Below, one piece after another: positions 7,384 to 15,433 of a stretch of 55,808 bases of DNA (its first letter is position 1; each line of letters starts with the position of its first letter). Source of the stretch: an uncultured Eubacteriales bacterium (GTDB taxonomy: Bacteria; Bacillota; Clostridia; Oscillospirales; Acutalibacteraceae). The DNA lies in NCBI GenBank assembly GCA_900316345.1, contig ONCR01000001.1, positions 1-55,808 on the forward strand, written 5' to 3'. A program made the position numbers and the translations under genes. The notes under the pieces are model-generated. The model saw only the letters and a program-made list of their open reading frames with translations. It was not told the DNA's origin and made no database searches.

Positions 7384-8534
7384 ATGACTCACGTGTTTAT
7401 TGTTAACGAAACAACGTTTAATGTGCATCTCAAATATATGTTTGCAGGAACTGGTTCTTCAAATGATGCTCCATTTTTGATTGATGCATCATACCGTAAC
7501 CCTCAAAAGAAGGAACAAGGGGTCACCGCATCTGCGGAAAGAAACTTAGCCGCTATGGTAGCTGATGTTTCTCGTATTAGAATAGGAGACAAAATCCTTT
7601 TTTATCTTCAAGCAACAGCGTCTGCTCCAGGAATGTTCTTTGGGATTTTTGAAGCGGTTAGCAGAGCATTTTACCAACCTAATTCCGATGAGTATTTAAC
7701 AGCGCAGCTCGGAAAAACACTAAACTTTCGAGTGTTAATCAGACCATATAAGGTGTTTAGAAAGGGTATATCCGAACACGAAGCATTAGACTCGTTATTA
7801 ACAATTCGTAGACCGTGCGATATGTGTTGGAGTTTAATATATAGAAAACTAAAAGGTAATCGCGGCTGTACTATGATAACTGATAAAGAGGCTGAAAGAT
7901 TATTCTTTTTGATTTCAGAAAAAAACGACAACGAATATATTAATGGTGAATCATTTTCATTTGAGCATAATCAAATTGTAGAATCTGAATGTAACGAGGA
8001 TTATTCTGGTATAAGACTTAGCATTGATATGCTTCCGAGGCTTATATATAAATCTCAAAAAACGCAAAATGTGAATCTCATCTTCAAGCATATATTGTTC
8101 AAAACATAGACAGAGCCGAATTAAATACCTTGTTATTAGAAAACACAGGTAATTTGTGGATTGGAAACGAGGTATCCTGCGGCGTAGGAATGCAAAGAAT
8201 TGATGTTGCAACAATTCAATATAATGATGAATTTGCGTATATTAATATTATTGAATTAAAATGTACTGAGGCTTATAACGACATTATTGATAGTCAAATA
8301 CCGTGGTATATTACTTGGATTAAAGATTATATAGTGCCAACATTTCGGCAGAAAGTAATAATAACGCCTGTAATAATTAGCAAACCATTTACAAACGATG
8401 ATGATTTGGCTTCATTTAAAGATCGTTGCTCGTCATTATATTTACAAGATAATGATTCGTTCAGAATTAAGCCAGTTAAGCTTATTTCATATACATATGA
8501 TAATAATTCTGTTTCCTTTAATTCTGAATTTTAG
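7384..8534 (+). pseudogene. PD-(D/E)XK restriction-endonuclease-like gene split by a frameshift
   Basis: The first frame runs from the ATG at 7384 (AAGGTG upstream; preferred over the ATG at 7339) to a stop at 8109. The protein sense then continues in the -1 frame to 8534. Joining at the A6 run 8057-8062 gives a smooth reading into ESHLQAYIVQNIDRAELNTL and then GVGMQRIDVATIQ...NIIELK, whose Asp and Glu-x-Lys are spaced like a PD-(D/E)XK catalytic core. The N-terminal half (THVFIVNETTFNVHLKYMFAG, GDKILFYLQ) resembles an EVE/YTH-like modified-base or nucleic-acid-binding fold; that part is less certain. A lost A in the run would explain the break; sequencing error or ribosomal slippage are alternatives. 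It precedes a DNA methyltransferase gene, so it may be the cognate nuclease. Confidence 0.7.
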
Positions 8535-8588
8535 TACTGGATATAAAACGCAAAATATGTTATAATTAAAAAGATAGGAGGTGACGAT

Positions 8589-9590
8589 TTGAACTATATT
8601 GGATCAAAACAATCCTTGATGGGATTTCTGACTGATACAATTACACAGGTAGTTGGAACGGAAACCGAAGGGAAAATATTTGCCGATTTATTTGCGGGGA
8701 CAGGAGCAGTAGGAACAGAATTCAAAAAAAGAGGATATAGAGTTCTTGCCAATGATATTCAGTATTATAGTTATGTATTAAATCGTCATCTCATTGGAAA
8801 TGTTCCTCCCCTCGAAGCAACAATAGTAAACGAGCTTAATCAATTAGCTGGAACAGAAGGCTTTATATATAAAAACTATTGTGCCGGTTCCGGTAGTGGA
8901 AGGCAATATTTTACTGACGAAAACGGTAAAAAATGCGATGCAATACGCATTCATCTTGAAGAATTAAAGCGCTCGGGCGAAATAGATGAAGCACAGTATT
9001 ATTACTTATTAGCAAGCTTAATCAATTCTATTGATAAATACGCTAATACGGCTTCTGTTTATGGTGCGTTTCTTAAAAAGGTTAAAAAATCTGCAACAAA
9101 AGAGTTTGAGTTAGAGCTTTTACCAATTATACCTGGAGATAAAGAGAGCAAAGCATATAACGATAATATTTCAAATATTATTACAACCATTGGCGGTGAC
9201 ATTCTTTATATGGATCCACCTTATAACGCAAGACAATATTGTACGAACTATCATGTTCTTGAAACTATCGCAAGGTACGATAATCCTATTGTTAAAGGAA
9301 AAACTGGACTAAGGGACTATACAGAACAAAAGAGCGCATTTTGTTCAAAAAAAACAGTAGTTGAAGCGTTTGATGAAGTCCTTAGAAATGCAGAATTCAA
9401 TTACATATTCCTAAGCTACAATAATGAAGGATTGATGGATTTTAATACAATCCGCAAGACTATGGAAAAATACGGTGAATACCAGCAATTCAGCACAGAC
9501 TATAAGCGATTTAAAGCTGATGTAGATGAAAACAGAAATTATAGTTCCGATAAAACCACCGAGTATTTACACTGTTTGATTAAAAAGTAA
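8589..9590 (+). CDS. D12-class DNA adenine N6-methyltransferase
   Basis: 333 residues. The opening NYIGSKQSLMGFL is the D12-class motif X; FADLFAGTGAVG at 31-42 is the SAM-binding motif I; and DPPYNARQY at 209-217 is catalytic motif IV, with the RQY extension and NYHVLETIARYD seen in FokI/NlaIII-like enzymes. It should transfer a methyl group to adenine N6. The start is TTG at 8589, fixed by AGGAGGTG (8577-8584). A promoter TGGATA-17-TATAAT (8538-8566) sits inside the end of the broken nuclease gene, so modification can be made without the nuclease. It partners either that nuclease or the HNH nuclease downstream. Confidence 0.9.
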   Translation: MNYIGSKQSLMGFLTDTITQVVGTETEGKIFADLFAGTGAVGTEFKKRGYRVLANDIQYYSYVLNRHLIGNVPPLEATIVNELNQLAGTEGFIYKNYCAGSGSGRQYFTDENGKKCDAIRIHLEELKRSGEIDEAQYYYLLASLINSIDKYANTASVYGAFLKKVKKSATKEFELELLPIIPGDKESKAYNDNISNIITTIGGDILYMDPPYNARQYCTNYHVLETIARYDNPIVKGKTGLRDYTEQKSAFCSKKTVVEAFDEVLRNAEFNYIFLSYNNEGLMDFNTIRKTMEKYGEYQQFSTDYKRFKADVDENRNYSSDKTTEYLHCLIKK

Positions 9591-9617
9591 CTTCGCTGTT
9601 GTGAAGTTGCTTTTTTT
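9589..9617 (+). terminator. Terminator after the D12 methyltransferase
   Basis: AACTTC (9589-9594) pairs with GAAGTT (9603-9608), followed by GC and seven T (9611-9617). The stem overlaps the stop codon. Confidence 0.6.
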
Positions 9618-9656
9618 CTGATATAATTATCTCATCTAATATAAAGGTGGGATAAT

Positions 9657-10283
9657 ATGAAACCATTTAAAAAAGGAACTAAACCGTATTTATTCGAGCA
9701 GTTAGCAAAACCTGATGCTAACGGTGTTAGCCGATGGGTCTCAAAATCGGAGTTCGTTGGGGAATATGCAGACCTTATGTTTCAAAATGGTGCATCTTGG
9801 TGTCGCAAAGAATCTTCTATCGCAAAAAAATACATAGTAAAATTTGATAAATCCATAACACCAGGAAACGGTGTGGACAGAATAAAGCTTGATGGATTTA
9901 GAGGCGAAGAAGAGTGGATTGGTAGTCAAGCAATTCGTTCGGATATTAAAACTCACTATAAACAAAAAAGATGTGTTGTATTAGGCACATCAAATCCTGA
10001 AGTCGATCATAAAAACGGCTGGAAAAATGATGCAGATGTTATGAATACGGCTTCGCAAAAATTTGAAGATTTTCAACCGTTAAGTAAGGCTGCAAATGAT
10101 GCAAAGAGACAATTCTGCAAAGAATGTCGCAGAACCGGCATACGTTATGATGCAAAGAAATTAGGTTATCCTATTTCATATTACGCTGGCGATGAAAAAC
10201 ACAGAGGTGATGAAAGCGGCTGTATCGGTTGCTTTTGGTATGATCCGATTGAGTTCAGAAAACATTTAAAGAAAAAAGATTAA
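9657..10283 (+). CDS. HNH-family type II restriction endonuclease
   Basis: 208 residues. The core CVVLGTSNPEVDHKNGWKND with Asp117-His118, followed by KFEDFQPLSKAANDAKRQ, is a beta-beta-alpha-metal (HNH) nuclease of the MboII/HphI kind as I remember them. CKEC (Cys154/157) and CIGC (Cys189/192) would hold a structural zinc. It should cut DNA at the site protected by the neighbouring methyltransferases. The methyltransferase gene follows after nine bases, so they form an operon; AAGGTGG gives a good ribosome site. The assignment to HNH restriction enzymes is firm; the recognition site cannot be read from sequence. Confidence 0.85.
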   Translation: MKPFKKGTKPYLFEQLAKPDANGVSRWVSKSEFVGEYADLMFQNGASWCRKESSIAKKYIVKFDKSITPGNGVDRIKLDGFRGEEEWIGSQAIRSDIKTHYKQKRCVVLGTSNPEVDHKNGWKNDADVMNTASQKFEDFQPLSKAANDAKRQFCKECRRTGIRYDAKKLGYPISYYAGDEKHRGDESGCIGCFWYDPIEFRKHLKKKD

Positions 10284-10292
10284 GGAAGAATT

Positions 10293-11084
10293 ATGGCTAA
10301 ATATAACGATTTAGACATGAAAAATTGGAAAGAATATGATGATATTCTAACTGATTCGCTTTGGATATTTGACAAAAGGGATAAATCTGGTGTACATAAT
10401 GCGAGTTATCACGGAAATTTTGTTCCGCAAATACCTAATCAACTTTTTAGGCGCTATACAAAAAAAGGAGATTGGATTTTAGATCCTTTTTCCGGAGGCG
10501 GCACATCGTTAATTGAAGCCCAGCGATTAGGGCGTAACGCTATCGGTATAGAACTCCAGGAGGATGTTGCAAAACAATCCCAAGAATTATTGATTGAAGA
10601 AAAGAATCCAGAAACTAAAGGGAAAATCATAATAGGTGACAGCCGAACTGTTGATATAGCCGAAAAAATACAACCGCTGGGAATAGATAAAGTTCAGTTT
10701 ATTATTTATCACCCTCCATACTGGGATATTATTAAGTTTAGCGATAATGGTGACGACCTATCGAACTGCGAAACATTAAAAGATTTTCTTGATTCGTTCA
10801 GCAAGGTAATCGATAACACTTCTCGGTATCTTGAAAAGAACCGTTATTGCGCTGTCGTTATCGGTGATAAATATCAAAACAGCGAAATAATACCGCTTGG
10901 TTTTTATTGTATGAACCTATTTATGATGCGAGGTTTTAAGCTAAAGGCTATACTTGTAAAGAATTTTGATGAGACGAAAGGTAAGGCAAATCAAAAAGCT
11001 ATTTGGAGATACAGAGCTTTAGCAAGCGATTTTTATTTATTCAAACATGAGTATATTTTTGTTTTCAAAAAAGTTAAAGAGTAA
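10293..11084 (+). CDS. Site-specific DNA methyltransferase (HPPY motif)
   Basis: 263 residues. VPQIPNQLFRRYTKKGDWIL is motif X; DPFSGGGTS at 64-72 is motif I; and HPPYWD at 140-145 is motif IV with His in place of Asp/Ser. The X-I-IV order and HPPY resemble methyltransferases acting on exocyclic amino groups (N6-adenine or N4-cytosine). It is coupled to the HNH nuclease, nine bases downstream of it. Two unlike methyltransferases beside one nuclease fit a type IIS system with an asymmetric site, each strand needing its own enzyme. That reading is inference; the base modified is not determined. Confidence 0.85.
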   Translation: MAKYNDLDMKNWKEYDDILTDSLWIFDKRDKSGVHNASYHGNFVPQIPNQLFRRYTKKGDWILDPFSGGGTSLIEAQRLGRNAIGIELQEDVAKQSQELLIEEKNPETKGKIIIGDSRTVDIAEKIQPLGIDKVQFIIYHPPYWDIIKFSDNGDDLSNCETLKDFLDSFSKVIDNTSRYLEKNRYCAVVIGDKYQNSEIIPLGFYCMNLFMMRGFKLKAILVKNFDETKGKANQKAIWRYRALASDFYLFKHEYIFVFKKVKE

Positions 11085-11104
11085 TTTGTATAAATTGATA
11101 CTCT

Positions 11105-11146
11105 AAAATACGGCATTGCTAATCTTGTTAGCACAGCCGTATTTTT
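11105..11146 (+). terminator. Terminator of the restriction-modification operon
   Basis: ATACGGC (11108-11114) pairs with GCCGTAT (11136-11142), with an inner stem GCTAA/TTAGC, then a T-run. It separates the restriction-modification genes from the Shedu operon. Confidence 0.75.
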
Positions 11147-11149
11147 GAT

Positions 11150-11178
11150 TTGTAAAACATAATAAAATGTTGTATAAT
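11150..11178 (+). promoter_or_regulatory. Promoter of the Shedu-RES operon
   Basis: TTGTAA (11150-11155) and TATAAT (11173-11178) are spaced 17 bases apart, 30 bases before the ATG of the Shedu gene and directly after a terminator. Confidence 0.6.
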
Positions 11179-11208
11179 GTCTATAATAATTGTTTTGAGG
11201 TTTAATAT

Positions 11209-12282
11209 ATGAACATCAAGGGATTTGATCCGGATTATGATGACAACAAGAAAATCGACACTATATATTTTGGAAAGAAAAATAGAGGTGCCATCAACGA
11301 TTACAGAAAATGTGAAGTAATATTTGAACCAGATATAACCTTTTTGACCGATAAAAATTCAGATAGCAAAGAATCAGGGGTGGAATTTAAAATAATGGAC
11401 ACCATTACTCTTCACAAATCAGCTGGAGGACAGCAAAAAATTCAGTGTTGGCTTATTGAATCAAACGATAGGCATATTATTCAAGCAATTCATATTTCTC
11501 GGAGAACAAAAAAAGGTGTTTATGGGTCGCAAGAAGTAACTTTGTTACCAAGAGAAGCACTTAAGCTGAAAGAATATATAGATACAATTTTTCATAATAG
11601 CAACATTAGTAATTATAGGTTTAATGTAGACATTAATGAGTTAAACAAAAAAACGGTTGATCTAATAAGCAATGAAGAATTTCTTAAAATAATCCAACAG
11701 AACATTAATAGCACGGATGATTTTTACAATTTAATATCCATACAAAAAATGCGCATTGCTGTAAATGAATTGCAAGAAATTATTAACGGTAATTACAGAA
11801 ATGAAGTTGAAATACAAAAATTCCTAAAAAATAATATTTGGATGTTTGGAAATAATTATTCCCAAATTGTTGAGGATGGAAAGATCAATGCTAAAAACAT
11901 TATGGATATAGTCCCTGAGAATATAGAAAGCTTTGTGGATATTATTGAGGTTAAGCTTCCAAACGAGGAGCTTTTTAGATATGATCAAAACCATAATAAT
12001 TATTATGCATCTTCAAAACTAACTAAAGCTATTGCTCAAACACAGAACTATATTTTTGAGCTTGAACAGAAAAGCGTTGATTTTGAATATCAAAATAAAA
12101 ATAATTGTAAAATAATAAAACCGAGGGGTATTGTTTTAATTGGTTCAAAAAAATCATTAAGCGAAGAAGAACAACAATACTTGAGAATTATGAATTCTTC
12201 ATTTCATAATATTCAAGTTATGACATATCAGCAACTTCTTCAACAGGCAAATAATTCTCTTGGCTTTTTTAATAAGAATTAA
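11209..12282 (+). CDS. sduA: Shedu anti-phage defence nuclease, SduA (DUF4263)
   Basis: 357 residues. The C-terminal half carries the SduA/DUF4263 nuclease: EVEIQKFLKNNIWMFGNNY opens the domain, MDIVPE supplies Asp233, and IIEVKLP gives Glu247-x-Lys249 of a PD-(D/E)XK centre; AIAQTQNYIFELE is the helix with the conserved Gln, and RGIVLIGSKKSLSEEEQQ closes it. The first ~180 residues form a beta-rich domain without a known name, as in other Shedu proteins, where N-termini vary and are thought to sense infection or hold the nuclease inactive. Its own promoter lies upstream. The RES-domain gene begins nine bases after its stop, so the pair is almost certainly co-expressed. Confidence 0.88.
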   Translation: MNIKGFDPDYDDNKKIDTIYFGKKNRGAINDYRKCEVIFEPDITFLTDKNSDSKESGVEFKIMDTITLHKSAGGQQKIQCWLIESNDRHIIQAIHISRRTKKGVYGSQEVTLLPREALKLKEYIDTIFHNSNISNYRFNVDINELNKKTVDLISNEEFLKIIQQNINSTDDFYNLISIQKMRIAVNELQEIINGNYRNEVEIQKFLKNNIWMFGNNYSQIVEDGKINAKNIMDIVPENIESFVDIIEVKLPNEELFRYDQNHNNYYASSKLTKAIAQTQNYIFELEQKSVDFEYQNKNNCKIIKPRGIVLIGSKKSLSEEEQQYLRIMNSSFHNIQVMTYQQLLQQANNSLGFFNKN

Positions 12283-12291
12283 GGTGAATTT

Positions 12292-13254
12292 ATGAAAGAA
12301 ATATATGAAAAAAACGATGAAATGACCGATGCGGATTGGTTTTTTGTACTATGTTATTTAATATATAAAAACGAACAAGAAAACTATGATATTTGGGATA
12401 AATTTGAAAAAGACTTAATATATAAGAATCGATTTTCATCAGACAATCAAATAATAGATGAAATTGTTAATAAAAAAGATACAGCGATAAAAAATCTTGA
12501 AGAAGGTTCAGTATTTTACAGAGCAAGAGCATATAAAAATGCTTCTGTAGATAAGTTATACGAATACTACCTTAAAGAACAAGGGAAAACAGATGAAGAA
12601 ATAAAGAAAAGCTTAAAAGATATTTCTTCAACGGAAAAAACGTCGTTATTAGCAATTATGCATATTACAGAAAAAACTTATGATGCAAAATCAGAGAAAT
12701 CATTAAATGCCGCATTAAAAAAATGGAATAAAAGAATAAAATTTAAAGGCTATAATTCAAAAGACTCGGGAGCTCCTGAAGCAGATAAAATAAAAAATGG
12801 TCGAGCAAATCCGGATCATATAAGATATATCTATCTTTCTGAAGACATTGAAACACCGGTGTATGAAATACAGCCCAAGATAGGAGACACTATAAGTGTT
12901 GCAAAAGTAGTGTTGAAAAAACCAGTTAAATTGTTTGATTTAACTAATATTGTGGAAATTAATGATTCTGATGAAAAACCCAAATTGAGAACATTGTTTG
13001 ATATGATAGGTGATATGTTTTCACAACCGATAAGTGCAAGCGATTCAACAAAGTATTTACCAACGCAATATATTTCAGAAATAATAAAGAATATGGGATT
13101 TGATGGTATCAGGTTTGTTAGTTCAGTACATAAAAATGGTATAAATGTTGTGCTGTTTGATCCGGATTTATGTAAAATAGTTTCATCGGATTTGTTTGTT
13201 GTAAACAATATTAATATTGATATAGGAAAACATTTTATGTACGATATTGATTAA
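12292..13254 (+). CDS. RES-domain protein (putative NAD-degrading effector) paired with Shedu
   Basis: 320 residues. The RES fold can be followed from VFYRARAYKN (conserved Arg) through GRANPDHIRYIYLSEDIETPV-YE (Arg and Glu) to YLPTQYISEIIKNMGFDGIRFVS and INVVLFDPDLC. RES domains, named for conserved Arg-Glu-Ser, are toxins of RES-Xre toxin-antitoxin pairs and consume NAD+. No Xre/antitoxin gene is adjacent; the partner here is a Shedu nuclease nine bases upstream, and AAGGTG gives its ribosome site. The first 75 residues and an insert near 85-150 are specific to this protein. I infer an abortive-infection role with Shedu; this is not shown. Confidence 0.78.
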   Translation: MKEIYEKNDEMTDADWFFVLCYLIYKNEQENYDIWDKFEKDLIYKNRFSSDNQIIDEIVNKKDTAIKNLEEGSVFYRARAYKNASVDKLYEYYLKEQGKTDEEIKKSLKDISSTEKTSLLAIMHITEKTYDAKSEKSLNAALKKWNKRIKFKGYNSKDSGAPEADKIKNGRANPDHIRYIYLSEDIETPVYEIQPKIGDTISVAKVVLKKPVKLFDLTNIVEINDSDEKPKLRTLFDMIGDMFSQPISASDSTKYLPTQYISEIIKNMGFDGIRFVSSVHKNGINVVLFDPDLCKIVSSDLFVVNNINIDIGKHFMYDID

Positions 13255-13262
13255 AGTCAATA

Positions 13263-13330
13263 GGCAGTCACTATTGGTGATTGCCCAAATCTTTCATAAT
13301 TATTAAGAGGGGTGATTGTCACCCCTCTTA
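13263..13330 (+). terminator. Two tandem hairpins after the Shedu-RES operon
   Basis: Hairpin one is GGCAGTCAC/GTGATTGCC (13263-13285). Hairpin two is a perfect 12-bp stem, TAAGAGGGGTGA/TCACCCCTCTTA, with a three-base loop (13304-13330), followed by a T-rich tail. Strong termination is expected in both directions. Confidence 0.75.
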
Positions 13331-13443
13331 CATCTTTTGATACTTTTTTAGTTGTGCTTTTTGTGATGAATAATTTGCGGTTATAAATTGCTGATTATTT
13401 GGGGTCAGGGAGGGTTACAGCCGTATGTAAAAGCTGCACAAAC

Positions 13444-13617
13444 CTATACGCCAAGCCGTTTTCCGAGTTTTAGCATAGCAGACAAAAATTGCTCCGAAAG
13501 TTTCAATGTTGTTAAGGAGGGGTCACCCTCTTTAATGCGGAAGGAGCGCCTTATTTCCTTTGGTATTACAACTCTTCCGAGGTCGTCAATCCTTCTTACA
13601 ATTCCTGTTGCTTTCAT
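13444..13617 (-). pseudogene. Truncated AbrB/SpoVT-type regulator
   Basis: The N-terminus MKATGIVRRIDDLGRVVIPK followed by EIRRSFRIKEGDP is an almost perfect AbrB/SpoVT swapped-hairpin DNA-binding domain. After residue 33 the expected continuation is replaced by unrelated sequence (SLTTLKLSEQFLS...) and a stop at codon 58. GGGAG precedes the ATG. Normal members have at least 80 residues. The break lies at about 13,520, where AT-rich element DNA appears to begin, so the gene may have been cut by insertion of the element. An in-place deletion is the alternative. Confidence 0.7.
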
Positions 13618-13703
13618 TTTAATTCTCCCTTTAATTTTCTTTACTGTAATATTTTATACAGCAACAGTTATTTAATACCAAACAAAAAAATCTATTTTAT
13701 GGA

Positions 13704-13731
13704 AAAAGCGCCCATATTTAAGGGCGCTTTT
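13704..13731. terminator. Bidirectional terminator
   Basis: AAAAGCGCCC (13704-13713) pairs perfectly with GGGCGCTTTT (13722-13731) around an 8-base loop. It serves the leftward methyltransferase operon ending at 13789. Confidence 0.75.
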
Positions 13732-13788
13732 GCAGTTGAGTTTGCAGTATTTCTTTGTTTTTAAGCTGTAATAATTCTGTTTTGATAA

Positions 13789-14562
13789 TTAATCCTTTCT
13801 GAAAATATCAAGCATATGAATTGAAAAGCCTGTTAAATCCTCACGCTCACATATATTATGAAGAAATCTCATATATTCCGCAAATTCTTTTTTATTTAAT
13901 CTGTTAAGCTTGTTATTAACAACATACGAAAGCATGTCAACGCCGACAAAATGCAATCTGGTAACATTATATCGTTTCATCATCTCGTCAATTTCGGGCT
14001 TTCTGTATAATTCAAAGATTTCGTTAGGGCTTGATATAGCGTGGTAGTCCTCGCTTATCATTCCTTTTTCAAGCAGACCGAGAATACGCCTTTCATAAAA
14101 CATTTTATACATACAGGTATCGTTATTGCAGTATGCGGCGTAGATAACTCCGCCTGTTTTTGCAACCCTTATTGCCTCACTGAGCGCGGCGTGTTTATCC
14201 TCATCATTAAATAAGTGATACATCGGTCCAAGCAGTAAAACAATATCAAAGGTTTCGTCTTCCAAAAATGACAATTCAACGGCGTTGCCTTCAATAATTT
14301 TGATATGATGTTCCGCCTTAACCTTCTTTTTCATAATTTCAATATTGTGCGGGACAAGCTCAACCGCCGTAACATCATATCCTTTATCTGCAAGAGCGAT
14401 TGAGTATCTTCCCGTTCCTGCGCCGATTTCAAGTATTTTAGCACCGTCTGACAAATACTTTTCAATATATACCATTGTAAGTAAATATTCGGGACGCCTG
14501 TTTTTCTTTAATAATCTTCCGTCCTCGTCGTAATGGTTATAATAGTTTTTTACAGAATCCAT
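13789..14562 (-). CDS. Class I SAM-dependent methyltransferase (second gene of attenuated operon)
   Basis: 257 residues. ILEIGAGTGRYSIALADKGYDV is motif I, VTAVELVPHN carries the acidic residue that binds the ribose of SAM, FDIVLLLGPMYHL is motif IV and IRVAKTGGVIYAA motif V/VI: a Methyltransf_11/25-type fold. The substrate cannot be read. It begins eleven bases after the stop of a second methyltransferase, with AAGGAG at good spacing, so both share the leader-controlled transcript. Two different methyltransferases under ribosome-sensing control suggest modification of a drug, peptide or ribosome component; this is inference. Confidence 0.85.
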   Translation of the reverse strand: MDSVKNYYNHYDEDGRLLKKNRRPEYLLTMVYIEKYLSDGAKILEIGAGTGRYSIALADKGYDVTAVELVPHNIEIMKKKVKAEHHIKIIEGNAVELSFLEDETFDIVLLLGPMYHLFNDEDKHAALSEAIRVAKTGGVIYAAYCNNDTCMYKMFYERRILGLLEKGMISEDYHAISSPNEIFELYRKPEIDEMMKRYNVTRLHFVGVDMLSYVVNNKLNRLNKKEFAEYMRFLHNICEREDLTGFSIHMLDIFRKD

Positions 14563-14573
14563 TATATTTCTCC

Positions 14574-15335
14574 TTATAATTTAAAATAGGTTATATAAAC
14601 CTTGTGTTTAACTGTAAAGCTTTCGGGATAATCCGAAAGCATTTTTAAATGCGCTTCGCTCCATTTTTCAAACTGCTCTTTATTCATCGAAGCAAGCGTA
14701 CCGCGGCAGGCGCACATTCTTCCGTGCCAGCTATCACGGGTAAACGGTATATCGCAATAAAAGCTTTCTGTTACTCTGCCGTCAAATAAATCGTCAAACA
14801 TATCTTTTGAACCGCTTGCGCCGGGCGTCCAAACATTGTTGAATTTCTTAACAAGATTATGACTTTTATCTGCTATTTCACTATCGAGCGTATAGGTAAG
14901 ATATACCTTGATGAACTTTCCGTCAGGCTTAATCAGCCTTTTTATTTCGGATTTTATAGTTTCGCGGTCAAAATACCAGAAGCACTGCGCCGCTGTGATA
15001 CAGTCAAAGCTGTGTGAAGGCAAGCCCGTTTCTTCAGCAGGTGCAACAAAATAGTTAATATTCCAGCCGTTTTTTTCTGCAATTTGTTTTGCATAATTAA
15101 TCTGTTCTTTTGAAATATCAACGCCCGTTATTTCAGCGTTTTTATTATACATATTCTGAGGCAGAATTCCCGTACCCGTTCCTATGTCAAGCCAGGAGGT
15201 GCCGTCTGCCGCAACGCCAAGCTCGCGCAGCCTGTTATATAATTCTTGAGGATAAATATCCCTGTATTTTGCATACTGCTTTGAAGTAAAACCCCAGTCA
15301 AAAGCTTTTCCGCCGTCAATGCTTTTTTTAATCAT
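14574..15335 (-). CDS. Class I SAM-dependent methyltransferase (first gene of attenuated operon)
   Basis: 253 residues from the ATG at 15335, chosen over 15368 because GGAGGT lies six bases before it and the longer frame would overlap the terminator hairpin. SWLDIGTGTGILPQNMYNK is motif I, ITGVDISKEQINYAK motif II, FDCITAAQCFWYFDRE motif IV. The fold is UbiE/Methyltransf_11-like; WTPGASGSKDMFDDLF and DSWHGRMCACRGT belong to the variable substrate cap. No rRNA-methylase (Erm) signature is seen. Its transcription appears to depend on read-through of the leader terminator upstream. Confidence 0.87.
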   Translation of the reverse strand: MIKKSIDGGKAFDWGFTSKQYAKYRDIYPQELYNRLRELGVAADGTSWLDIGTGTGILPQNMYNKNAEITGVDISKEQINYAKQIAEKNGWNINYFVAPAEETGLPSHSFDCITAAQCFWYFDRETIKSEIKRLIKPDGKFIKVYLTYTLDSEIADKSHNLVKKFNNVWTPGASGSKDMFDDLFDGRVTESFYCDIPFTRDSWHGRMCACRGTLASMNKEQFEKWSEAHLKMLSDYPESFTVKHKVYITYFKL

Positions 15336-15351
15336 CGCAATACCTCCTAAT

Positions 15352-15433
15352 AAAAAAACTGCTGACAAACCTTGTGTTCATCAGCAGTTTGGTAATTTAT
15401 ATATCTTTACAAAACTATCTTAAATGAACACAA
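15352..15433 (-). promoter_or_regulatory. Leader terminator with competing antiterminator (attenuator)
   Basis: On the minus strand ACTGCTGA (15388-15381) pairs with TCAGCAGT (15365-15358), followed by seven T (15358-15352): an intrinsic terminator between the leader peptide and the methyltransferases. ATGAACACAA in its 5' arm and loop (15381-15372 region) is perfectly complementary over 10 bases to TTGTGTTCAT at the end of the leader ORF (15433-15424). Pairing of those two would abolish the terminator. A further hairpin AGCCC/GGGCT (15442-15464) lies inside the ORF. Confidence 0.75.

Noticed and set aside
8056..8063. Programmed -1 ribosomal frameshift
   Set aside because: C-AAA-AAA-C is slippery enough to allow it, but no downstream stem or upstream Shine-Dalgarno-like stimulator stands out; kept only as an alternative to a mutation.
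13388..13675. Plus-strand 95-codon frame
   Set aside because: It is antisense to the abrB-like fragment, whose reverse-strand reading gives a clear AbrB domain.
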